From Actinomycetota bacterium (GTDB taxonomy: Bacteria; Actinomycetota; Actinomycetes; Nanopelagicales; Nanopelagicaceae), in assembly GCA_009705235.1 (NCBI GenBank), contig WLCR01000006.1, positions 1-18,677 of the forward strand: DNA of 18,677 bases. Direction: 5' to 3'. Position 1 is the stretch's first letter, and each line of letters begins with the position of its first letter. Position numbers and translations under genes: made by a program. Under the pieces are notes generated by a model that was not told where the DNA came from, searched no databases, and saw only the letters and a list, made by a program, of their open reading frames with translations. Of the stretch, positions 1-6,762 are shown piece by piece.

Positions 1-463
1 AACCGTTGTTTATCCTCATCACGGGGCTGCATTAATCGAAGCTATTGAAACTCGCGTGATCAAGGGTGAAGAAAAGACCTACCTAGTGTTAAAAGTTGCT
101 CAAGGCGATCTAACAGTCCGTGTTCCTGCAGACAACGTAGATCTAGTCGGAGTTCGTGACGTTGTTGATTCAGCAGGCCTAGATCGCGTTTTTAGCGTAT
201 TGCGCCAGCCATACACAGAAGAGCCAACAAACTGGTCCCGTCGCTATAAGGCAAATCTAGAAAAGCTTGCATCAGGTGATGTTATTAAGGTTGCCGAAGT
301 TGTTCGTGATCTTTACCGTCGCGATTTAGATCGTGGACTATCAGCTGGTGAAAAGCGCATGCTCGCCAAGGCGAAGCAGATCCTTGTGTCAGAACTTGCT
401 CTTGCAGAGCGCACTGATGAAGAAAAGGCTGCAGTAATCCTTGACGAGGTTCTCGCTTCTTAA
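1..463 (+). CDS. carD: CarD-type RNA polymerase-binding transcription regulator (5' truncated)
   Basis: The reading frame is open from base 2, and the gene runs off the left edge, so roughly the first seven residues are missing. CarD binds the RNA polymerase beta subunit and stabilises the open promoter complex, mainly at rRNA and other housekeeping promoters. The visible N-terminal part begins [18 protein letters not shown], the start of the Tudor-like RNAP-interaction domain. The C-terminal helical DNA-binding part carries [15 protein letters not shown], including the tryptophan that wedges into the upstream edge of the bubble, and [18 protein letters not shown]. The match in pattern to mycobacterial CarD is very close from end to end, and it ends in the family's usual ILDEVLA tail. 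The next gene starts three bases after the TAA, so the two are probably co-transcribed. The in-frame GTG at 56 is internal and is not the start. Confidence 0.95.
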   Translation, partial: TVVYPHHGAALIEAIETRVIKGEEKTYLVLKVAQGDLTVRVPADNVDLVGVRDVVDSAGLDRVFSVLRQPYTEEPTNWSRRYKANLEKLASGDVIKVAEVVRDLYRRDLDRGLSAGEKRMLAKAKQILVSELALAERTDEEKAAVILDEVLAS

Positions 464-466
464 TTG

Positions 467-1087
467 ATGAGCACACCTTCTCTGAAGGTTGTTGTGGCGA
501 TTACATCGCCGATTGCTTTCCATGAATTAAAGAATCAAAGCATCCTACAAAGCTGTCTTGATACTGCAAGTAAATTTGTTGCCCTATACGGAGCTAATTC
601 ACACCTAGCTGTTGCAGGAACTAAAGATGATCTCTTGCATGTTTCAGATATTGATTGCGAAAAGATTCAATGTAATCCGAACAATGCGCACGAGTTAGCT
701 CAATCCTTAAGTAATGCAAGGTCTTCTGAATTAATAATGATTCATGATTCACAAAGACCGCTAACCACAGCTGCCCAATTTGATCGAGTTATGGGGGCCT
801 TAACTTCAAGTATTGATGCGGTACGACCAGTTTCAGCCTTTACCGAAACCCTGAAATCAATCGGTGCCGATCAGCACATAGAGGGCACTATTGATCGAAA
901 TTCGATGAAGAGAATCTCTACGCCCGAGCTAATTCGCTACAACGCAGTCGACATCGAAGGCTCATCATCAACTTGGTTTGTCCCAATTAAAGCTGATGCA
1001 CAGATAGCTACAGTTGATGCCGACCCAGAAAGCGCCCGTATTAACTCAGAAAAAGAGATTAAATTAATGAAGCATTTATTGGCTTAG
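467..1087 (+). CDS. Degenerate IspD-like protein (probable pseudoenzyme or split-function paralogue)
   Basis: This protein of about 206 residues aligns by eye with actinobacterial IspD (MEP cytidylyltransferase) but lacks key parts. It keeps a form of the IHDxxRP motif (IHDSQRP, residues 92-98), an arm segment with FTETLK (125-130) and IDRNSMKRISTPE (142-154), and an IspD-like C-terminus. It has lost the N-terminal GSGTRFG nucleotide loop with its Arg and Lys; SPIAFHELK stands there instead. The GTD motif and the C-terminal FKIT lysine are also missing. It therefore should not bind CTP in the normal way. It sits directly after carD, where mycobacteria have ispD, so it is probably the ancestral ispD gone divergent. 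The frame is intact over its whole length, which argues against a plain pseudogene. The start may be TTG 464 or ATG 467; I chose ATG. Its last 12 bases overlap the convergent ispD. Confidence 0.7.
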   Translation: MSTPSLKVVVAITSPIAFHELKNQSILQSCLDTASKFVALYGANSHLAVAGTKDDLLHVSDIDCEKIQCNPNNAHELAQSLSNARSSELIMIHDSQRPLTTAAQFDRVMGALTSSIDAVRPVSAFTETLKSIGADQHIEGTIDRNSMKRISTPELIRYNAVDIEGSSSTWFVPIKADAQIATVDADPESARINSEKEIKLMKHLLA

Positions 1088-1765
1088 AAGTAAAACTTCG
1101 GCAATAGCTAAATCCTGAGGGTAAGTGATTTTAAAGTTAAAAACATCTCCGGGAACTGCATAAATTTTTACTTCTGGATAAAACTTCTCCATGCATGCTG
1201 CTGTATCAGTTCCTACAAAGCCTTCTGCAATTGATTTCTCATAGGCCTCCAACAAAGGTTGTGCTTTAAAACCTTGTGGTGTTTGAACACGTGCCACTGT
1301 TTCGGCTCGCTCCATATCCATTTCTCGCTGATCAAGTGCGATAGTTGGTATTGCTCCACCATGCTGTGCTGCGCCATCTGCAATTGCAGAGAACAATTCG
1401 GGTGTTGCCAAAGGTCTTGCACCATCATGAATCAAGACAATGTCGATGTCACCAGCAATGATCGCAGGCTTTAGATGCTGAAGTGCATTGAATTCACTCT
1501 CATGGCGGCTTGCACCTCCATAAACAATTTCAATACTTGATGGCATCTCATCAGCAGCTAAAGCCTTACGTGCAAAATCTTCGTCATCAGGGTTAATCAC
1601 CAAAATAATGCGTGCATCCTTAAAGTTTGCAGCTGCATTTGTAAGAGATCTAGAAATAATGTGTCGCCCATTCAACGGCAACCAGACCTTGTTTATGTCA
1701 TGACCAAAACGTGTTCCAGAGCCCGCCGCCAAAACAATCGATGCAACTGAGGGATGTGAACTCAT
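1076..1765 (-). CDS. ispD: 2-C-methyl-D-erythritol 4-phosphate cytidylyltransferase (IspD)
   Basis: IspD transfers CMP from CTP to 2-C-methyl-D-erythritol 4-phosphate, the third MEP-pathway step, in the cytoplasm. The 229-residue length is normal. Visible motifs are LAAGSGTRFG (12-21, nucleotide loop with Arg19), NKVWLPLNGR (25-34, Lys26), IHDGARPL (112-119), VQTPQGF (160-166), GTDTA (185-189) and FKITYPQDLA (211-220). The region 139-160, which corresponds to the dimer beta-arm, is short (TIALDQREMDMERAETVARV). I cannot place the usual DT(I/M)K threonine there, and the usual DR arginine is uncertain. The gene starts two bases after the stop of the reductoisomerase-like gene upstream, so they form one operon. 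It ends inside the 3' end of the IspD-like gene on the other strand. A related sugar-phosphate cytidylyltransferase (TarI type) is possible, but the neighbours favour IspD. Confidence 0.88.
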   Translation of the reverse strand: MSSHPSVASIVLAAGSGTRFGHDINKVWLPLNGRHIISRSLTNAAANFKDARIILVINPDDEDFARKALAADEMPSSIEIVYGGASRHESEFNALQHLKPAIIAGDIDIVLIHDGARPLATPELFSAIADGAAQHGGAIPTIALDQREMDMERAETVARVQTPQGFKAQPLLEAYEKSIAEGFVGTDTAACMEKFYPEVKIYAVPGDVFNFKITYPQDLAIAEVLLLSQ

Positions 1766-1767
1766 AA

Positions 1768-3072
1768 TTACTTCTGGTCTGGTGCGTAGGTAAGGCCTAA
1801 ATCATCTTGCTTTTTGCGGAGCTGAACAATAAAAGAACCCTGGTTTAGTTCAACATGGTCATATGTCAGTAGTTCGCCAACACCAATCGGCTTAATAACT
1901 TTTGCTCCAGCGATTAACCCAATCGGAACTAAGTTATCGCGCTTGGCATCAACTGCATTATCGGCAAAACCACGCACTGTGTATCCGCCAATTCCATCGA
2001 TAACATCACCAATTTCAAGGTTTTTCTTTGTCATTGTTACTACTTCAGCGTTTAGATGTGGTGCAAACAATGATGATTCTCGATCCAGAATTGCTCTGTA
2101 AACAGTAATCGGTGCTTCAATCGATGCTAAATGAAATGGACGATACAAAGCAAAATAAGGACCAGGTCCCATTGCAAGATAACTCATCTCATGTGCGATG
2201 TAAGGATCGTTATGGCGAACAATGACAAAGACTCCGGGTGCAACATCGCCAGTGCAGTAATCAACAACACCTGGACGGTCTAAAACTCCACCATCTACTT
2301 CAAGTGCAAATGTATTGTGTAAAGTTTTAATCGATGATGCAGGCCCATACATTCCACGCTTTGAAAGTTGTAATCCAGTTGTGTTAGCCAGTGCCACCAT
2401 CTCGGTCATTGTTTTGGATCCATCAGTGAAGGAGCACAACATCTTTGGATTCATCTTCTTTTTGATCGCGATATCACGGACTGTGTCCGGGGTGCTCAAC
2501 GGTTCAAATGGATTGTTTTTGCCTTTACCCGCACAGATAATTTCAAAATTTAAATCGCGTGCATAATCAACTAAGACTTTGGCTTCAATTGGCTCATCAC
2601 CATGACAAACGGCATAGATCACACCATTGTCTGTGGCAACTTTATGCAGCAGTGGTCCAATAGTTACATCCATTTCAACATTTAGGACCGCTACATCCTT
2701 TTTAGCAAGCAGGGATGTGTATGTAATCTGTGCACCAATGTCTGGGACTCCAGTGCCTTCTACGACCAAATCAACCGGCAGTTCTGAAACCAATAATGCG
2801 TTGGTACTTCCGGTGTGCTTGCCATCTAAAATTGCTTTCGACAAAACATCTTTATCATCACTAAAAACAACATCTGTAATTCCTAGATCTGCGTAAACAA
2901 CCTTGACGCGCTCCAGATCTGTATCTACAACGATAGATAGCGAGATTCCTTCTTTACGGCCTAATTGATTTCCAAAGCCGCGACCCATCTGGCCAGCACC
3001 CACCAATGCGATACGGGTATCGCGACCAGTTTTGCGTGCATGATCTCGAAGTCGAGATGTATAGGTCACCAT
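1768..3072 (-). CDS. DRL/DXR-II type 1-deoxy-D-xylulose 5-phosphate reductoisomerase candidate (homoserine dehydrogenase-like with SAF domain)
   Basis: This 434-residue protein has an N-terminal Rossmann fold (ALVGAGQMGRGFG, 22-34; EGTGVP, 105-110; NVEMDVTIGP, 131-140). A central catalytic region with AGKGKNNPF (181-189) follows, then a C-terminal SAF-like domain from about 340 to 415. This is the architecture of the predicted homoserine dehydrogenases with SAF domain (COG4091). One member, Brucella DRL, replaces Dxr and makes MEP from DXP with NADPH. Other members may act on other substrates, so the family alone does not settle the reaction. The operon with ispD and the divergent ispF strongly suggest the MEP role here. 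I chose ATG 3072 because GGAAAAGAG lies just upstream and the Rossmann motif follows at the expected distance. A longer frame to 3228 would run into ispF and adds only unrecognisable sequence. Confidence 0.72.
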   Translation of the reverse strand: MVTYTSRLRDHARKTGRDTRIALVGAGQMGRGFGNQLGRKEGISLSIVVDTDLERVKVVYADLGITDVVFSDDKDVLSKAILDGKHTGSTNALLVSELPVDLVVEGTGVPDIGAQITYTSLLAKKDVAVLNVEMDVTIGPLLHKVATDNGVIYAVCHGDEPIEAKVLVDYARDLNFEIICAGKGKNNPFEPLSTPDTVRDIAIKKKMNPKMLCSFTDGSKTMTEMVALANTTGLQLSKRGMYGPASSIKTLHNTFALEVDGGVLDRPGVVDYCTGDVAPGVFVIVRHNDPYIAHEMSYLAMGPGPYFALYRPFHLASIEAPITVYRAILDRESSLFAPHLNAEVVTMTKKNLEIGDVIDGIGGYTVRGFADNAVDAKRDNLVPIGLIAGAKVIKPIGVGELLTYDHVELNQGSFIVQLRKKQDDLGLTYAPDQK

Positions 3073-3129
3073 TAACTCTTTTCCATGAATACAGCCTGTA
3101 TGCGTATTAAACACCACCGCAGAAGCCGA

Positions 3130-3135
3130 TACGCT
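3130..3135 (+). promoter_or_regulatory. Candidate -10 element (TACGCT) of ispF, leaderless type
   Basis: TACGCT fits the actinobacterial TANNNT -10 pattern and ends six bases before the ispF ATG. Transcription would then begin at or next to the start codon. I see no good -35 hexamer. The 69-base space between the drl-type gene and ispF must hold promoters for both directions, and this is the best candidate for the plus strand. Confidence 0.35.
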
Positions 3136-3141
3136 TAGACA

Positions 3142-3621
3142 ATGAACATCTCCAAACTTCGTACCGGTGTCGGAGTTGATGCCCACAAATTTGGGGAAAG
3201 CGGCCCTTGTGCACTTGCAGGGTTGCAATGGCCCGAAACTCCACGCTTACTTGGACATTCAGATGGTGATGCTGCGGTACATGCATTGTGTGATGCAGTT
3301 TTGTCTGCATGCCAGCTAGGCGATGTTGGCAGTTTTTTTGGTGTCGATAAGCCCGATATGGTTGGCGCATCTGGCGTTGCAATGATTTCAGCACTGCGCG
3401 ACTTTGTGACCGCTAAAGGTTTTGTTATTAACAATGTTTCTTTGCAGATTGTTGGTAATCAACCAAAGATCACACTACGTCGTGATGAGGCGCAAAAAGT
3501 ATTAAGCGATGCGTTAGGTGCACCAGTTTCTGTTGCTGCTACAACATCAGATGAAATGGGTTTCACCGGTCGCGGCGAAGGCATTTATGTTATTGCTAAT
3601 GCATTGGTATTAGCCCCATGA
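3142..3621 (+). CDS. ispF: 2-C-methyl-D-erythritol 2,4-cyclodiphosphate synthase
   Basis: IspF cyclises CDP-ME 2-phosphate to MEcPP with release of CMP, the fifth MEP-pathway step, as a cytoplasmic trimer with an active-site metal. At 159 residues it has the standard length. The metal ligands Asp13 and His15 lie in GVDAHKF, and His47 lies in GHSDGDAAVHALCDA (38-52). DVGSFF (61-66) and TTSDEMGFTGRGEGI (134-148) are the other family signatures. The latter reads SDEMG where many homologues have TEKLG. The stop overlaps the cysS start by four bases (ATGA), so translation of the two is probably coupled. The position before cysS and rlmB matches mycobacteria. What differs is the minus-strand pair between it and carD/ispD-like. 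Confidence 0.95.
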   Translation: MNISKLRTGVGVDAHKFGESGPCALAGLQWPETPRLLGHSDGDAAVHALCDAVLSACQLGDVGSFFGVDKPDMVGASGVAMISALRDFVTAKGFVINNVSLQIVGNQPKITLRRDEAQKVLSDALGAPVSVAATTSDEMGFTGRGEGIYVIANALVLAP

Positions 3622-5003
3622 GTTTGAATTTATATGACACTGCAACCCGCGAGGTTAATCAATTCAAGCCATTAGTCACAGGGCAGGTTTCTATCTATGT
3701 TTGCGGTGCAACAGTGCAAGCTGCACCTCATATTGGCCATGTTCGAAGTGGTGTTAACTTTGATATTTTGCGACGTTGGCTAACTAAGAGCGGTTATGAG
3801 GTCACATTTATTAGAAATGTCACCGATATCGATGACAAGATTTTACAAAAAGCAGTTATTGAAAAAATGCCGTGGTGGGCGCTAGCCATGAAGTACGAAC
3901 GAATTTTCACCGATGCGTATGCATCATTGAATGTTTTACCTCCGACATACGAGCCTCGCGCTACGGGCCACATCACTCAAATGATTGAATTAATGGATCA
4001 GCTCATTGAAAATGGTGCAGCATATGCGCCGGGCAATGGCGATGTGTACTTAGAAGTTCGCAAATTGAAGAGTTATCTAACGTTGTCTCGGCAAAACCTT
4101 AATGATTTACAGCCTGCTTCAGATGCAGATGAAACTTATAAAAAAGATGTGCGCGATTTTGCATTATGGAAAGCAGCAAAACCTGGCGAACCATCCTGGC
4201 CAACACCATGGGGACCAGGTCGTCCTGGTTGGCATCTGGAATGTTCTGCAATGGCACATGCCTACCTGGGTGAGACATTTGATATTCATGGCGGGGGATT
4301 AGATCTTGTCTTTCCTCATCACGAAAATGAAATCGCACAATCCGAGGCTGCCGGATATGGGTTTGCGCAACGTTGGTTACACAACGCATGGGTAACGCAA
4401 TCAGGTGAAAAAATGTCAAAGTCGCTTGGAAACACTTTGCAGGTTCATGAAATTCTAAAGTCATTCCGCGGTATCGAGTTGCGTTGGTATTTAGGTAGCG
4501 CGCATTACAGGTCGATGCTTGAATATTCACCAGAGGCTTTGCAAGAAGCAGCGGTCAACTTTAAGCGCATCGAAAACTTCTTGAATCGCGCAACCGAACT
4601 AGTTGGTGCTAAGCCAACGCCACGCATTAACGCCGAATTTACCGACGCAATGAATGATGATTTAGCGGTACCTGCGGCACTAGCGACGATCAGTGAAAAC
4701 CTGCGTTTAGGCAATCAAGCAATTACAGATAATGACATCGCTGCTATTTCTAAAAATGCTGATGAAATTCGTGGAGCGTTAGAAGTACTAGGTTGTGACC
4801 CATTTGATGAAGCATTTGAGACATTTGGCGGCTCTGACCTATCCGAAGCGTTAGATGGCGTCATCACATTAGCTCTTGCAGAGCGTGCATCTGCTCGTGA
4901 GCGCAAGGATTTCGCTGCTTCAGATGCAATCCGTGATGGGCTTGCTGCTTTAGGAATTACAATTGAGGACACTGCTCAAGGGCCTCGCTGGTCTATTAAT
5001 TAA
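3618..5003 (+). CDS. cysS: Cysteinyl-tRNA synthetase
   Basis: This class I aminoacyl-tRNA synthetase charges tRNA-Cys with cysteine in the cytoplasm. The 461-residue length fits full CysRS with the C-terminal anticodon-binding part (DFAASDAIRDGLAALGI near 435-451), which argues against the shorter, related mycothiol ligase MshC. The HIGH motif is PHIGH (37-41) and the KMSKS motif is at 265-269. All four zinc ligands are present: Cys29 in YVCG, Cys209 in HLECSAM, and His234 and Glu238 in VFPHHENEIAQ. The start codon lies in the ATGA overlap with ispF. rlmB follows after 21 bases, so ispF, cysS and rlmB are probably one transcription unit. Confidence 0.96.
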   Translation: MSLNLYDTATREVNQFKPLVTGQVSIYVCGATVQAAPHIGHVRSGVNFDILRRWLTKSGYEVTFIRNVTDIDDKILQKAVIEKMPWWALAMKYERIFTDAYASLNVLPPTYEPRATGHITQMIELMDQLIENGAAYAPGNGDVYLEVRKLKSYLTLSRQNLNDLQPASDADETYKKDVRDFALWKAAKPGEPSWPTPWGPGRPGWHLECSAMAHAYLGETFDIHGGGLDLVFPHHENEIAQSEAAGYGFAQRWLHNAWVTQSGEKMSKSLGNTLQVHEILKSFRGIELRWYLGSAHYRSMLEYSPEALQEAAVNFKRIENFLNRATELVGAKPTPRINAEFTDAMNDDLAVPAALATISENLRLGNQAITDNDIAAISKNADEIRGALEVLGCDPFDEAFETFGGSDLSEALDGVITLALAERASARERKDFAASDAIRDGLAALGITIEDTAQGPRWSIN

Positions 5004-5024
5004 TTACTGAAACGAGATCTGATC

Positions 5025-5963
5025 ATGGCTGGCAATTCATCCCGCAAAGGCGCTATTCGCCAATCAAAAAAGGGACCATCTGCCGGTACCGGTGGAAATA
5101 ACAAGCGACGCCTTGAAGGAAAAGGACCAACGCCAAAAGCCGAAGATCGTCCGTATCACGCAGCTGCAAAGCGCAAGAAAGCTGCGGAGAAAAAAGAAAC
5201 TCGTTCCCCTCGCATTCCCAAAGGTGATCGTCCTCGTGGCGAAATTGTTGCAGGACGTAATGCAGTTCTCGAAGCACTGCGCGAAAATGTCCCTTCGACA
5301 GAATTATTGGTTGCGCGCAGTATCGATGTTGATGATCGCGTTGCCGAAAGCCTAAAGCTAGCTCTGCACCATGGATTATCAATTCGCGAAGCACACCGTG
5401 CCGAAGTTGAAGGTATTTCACCTAATAGCCAAGGAATCATCCTTGCGATTAAGCCTTTCCAGTATTCAAGTTTTGAAGAAATTATGGAACGCGCAAAGTA
5501 TCCATCGTTGATCGTTGCATTAGATGGCGTCACAGACCCACGTAACCTTGGCGCAATTATTCGATCTGCCGCTGCATTTGGCGCAGCAGGTGTGATCATG
5601 ACTGAACGTCGCGCAGCAACAATGACTGCATCTGCATGGAAAGCATCATCAGGTGCAGCTGCGCGTTTGCCTATTGCACAAATTACAAACCTTGCTCGCA
5701 CAATTGATGCAGCTAAAAAGGCCGGTATGTTTGTTGTTGGTCTTGATGGAGAATCTGATGACATCATCAGCAACATGAAGGTTGCAACAGAACCTTTGAT
5801 GATTATTGTTGGCTCTGAAGGAAAGGGTCTGGCACGATTGACTAAAGAAAAGTGCGATCTTGTTGTCTCTATTCCAATCAGCACGACGACCGAATCTCTC
5901 AACGCGAGCGTTGCAACTTCAATCGCACTGTTTCACGTAGATCAGCAGCGTCGCGCACAGTAG
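5025..5963 (+). CDS. rlmB: 23S rRNA (guanosine-2'-O-)-methyltransferase RlmB (SpoU/TrmH family)
   Basis: RlmB methylates the 2'-O of a guanosine in the peptidyl-transferase region of 23S rRNA, using S-adenosylmethionine. The 312 residues fall into three parts. Residues 1-72 form a Lys/Arg-rich, low-complexity extension typical of actinobacterial members and likely to bind RNA. About 73-150 is an L30e-like substrate-binding domain starting at IVAGRNAVLEAL. About 160-308 is the SPOUT knot domain, with DPRNLGAIIR (171-180), IVGSEGKGLARL (261-272) and SLNASVATSIALF (291-303). These are SPOUT motifs 1 to 3 and form the cofactor-binding knot. The exact target base cannot be read from sequence; a TsnR-like resistance methyltransferase is a less likely alternative. 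It lies 21 bases after cysS, in the order known from mycobacteria. Confidence 0.92.
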   Translation: MAGNSSRKGAIRQSKKGPSAGTGGNNKRRLEGKGPTPKAEDRPYHAAAKRKKAAEKKETRSPRIPKGDRPRGEIVAGRNAVLEALRENVPSTELLVARSIDVDDRVAESLKLALHHGLSIREAHRAEVEGISPNSQGIILAIKPFQYSSFEEIMERAKYPSLIVALDGVTDPRNLGAIIRSAAAFGAAGVIMTERRAATMTASAWKASSGAAARLPIAQITNLARTIDAAKKAGMFVVGLDGESDDIISNMKVATEPLMIIVGSEGKGLARLTKEKCDLVVSIPISTTTESLNASVATSIALFHVDQQRRAQ

Positions 5964-5973
5964 GTAAAAGACC

Positions 5974-6762
5974 GTGAAATACAACCGTTTTATCGCCATC
6001 GGAGACTCATTTACCGAGGGTATGTGCGATGAGAAAAAGTATGGCCAATACCGAGGCTGGGCAGATCGCGTTGCCGATGTTATGGCTGCTCATCAAAACG
6101 GTTTTCAGTATGCCAACCTTGCTATCCGCGGTAAGTTGTTAAAGCAGGTTATTGATGAGCAAATTGAACCTGCTATTGCACAAGTTATTGATAAAACAAC
6201 TTTAATTTCATTTCATGCTGGCGCAAATGATGTTATTCGCCCCAAGTACAACCCCAATGTCACCTTACCAATGTATGCCGAAGCGGTACGAAGAGTCGCA
6301 GCCTCTGGTGCAACGGTCATGTTGTTTACAGTTCTTGAAGATAGTGGCAGTACTGGACGCCTTGCTGATTCATGGCAAGCACGATTCAAAGATTTCAATA
6401 ACAACGTTCGTGCGATGGCAGAAGAAGTAGGTGCGATTCTGTGCGATGCAAATGATGAAGCCGCTTTCAAGGATCCTCGATTTTTAGCATTTGATCGTTT
6501 GCATTTAAACCCAATGGGCCATGATCGTGTTGCACAAGCTGTACTAGAAACTATTGAACTTCCATTTGATCCTTCATGGCGTCGACCGTTAGCGCCACAA
6601 GAGCCAACTCCACAGTTTGTTAAGTCAGCGATTACGATTGCATGGTTTGTAACATTTGCACTGCCATGGATGTGGCGACGAGCCCGTGGTAAATCATCTG
6701 GTGATGGTCGGACATGTAAATATCCAATTGCAATAAATTGGCCGCTACATCACCTAGATTAA
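5974..6762 (+). CDS. SGNH/GDSL-family hydrolase with C-terminal hydrophobic segment
   Basis: The protein has 262 residues and starts with GTG ten bases after rlmB. The SGNH blocks are present in order: GDSFTEG (10-16, nucleophile Ser12), LAIRGK (block II glycine, 49-54), HAGAND (81-86, Asn85) and DRLHLNPMGH (174-183, Asp174 and His177). These enzymes are serine esterases, lipases or acyltransferases on lipids or modified carbohydrates; the substrate cannot be told here. There is no N-terminal signal peptide. A hydrophobic stretch around 216-235 (SAITIAWFVTFALPWMW) followed by RRARGK could tether the C-terminus to the inner face of the membrane. The last four bases overlap the end of the convergent lacZ. 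The close spacing suggests read-through from rlmB, with no functional link implied. Confidence 0.85.
   Translation: MKYNRFIAIGDSFTEGMCDEKKYGQYRGWADRVADVMAAHQNGFQYANLAIRGKLLKQVIDEQIEPAIAQVIDKTTLISFHAGANDVIRPKYNPNVTLPMYAEAVRRVAASGATVMLFTVLEDSGSTGRLADSWQARFKDFNNNVRAMAEEVGAILCDANDEAAFKDPRFLAFDRLHLNPMGHDRVAQAVLETIELPFDPSWRRPLAPQEPTPQFVKSAITIAWFVTFALPWMWRRARGKSSGDGRTCKYPIAINWPLHHLD

Noticed and set aside
3073..3141. Promoter of the drl-ispD unit in the divergent spacer
   Set aside because: TGTATT and TAATAC on the minus strand are both weak matches with no fitting -35; I could not choose a site.
3073..3228. N-terminal extension of the DRL-type gene by 52 residues
   Set aside because: It would overlap the divergent ispF start, and the added residues resemble nothing; ATG 3072 has a ribosome site and puts the Rossmann motif at the usual place.
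4099..4530. 143-codon open frame on the minus strand
   Set aside because: It is antisense to cysS over its zinc and KMSKS motifs; it is a shadow frame.
3618..5003. MshC (mycothiol ligase) instead of CysRS
   Set aside because: Length and the C-terminal anticodon-binding part fit CysRS; MshC is shorter. The position beside ispF and rlmB also fits cysS.
5156..5902. 248-codon open frame on the minus strand
   Set aside because: It is antisense to rlmB, whose SPOUT motifs are clear. The antisense frame has no recognisable domain, only composition-driven Ala/Ser/Arg runs.
6720..6762. C-terminal tail of the SGNH hydrolase as a frameshift or read-through artefact
   Set aside because: The tail is odd in sequence, but the total length and the basic region before it fit other actinobacterial members, so no break is needed.
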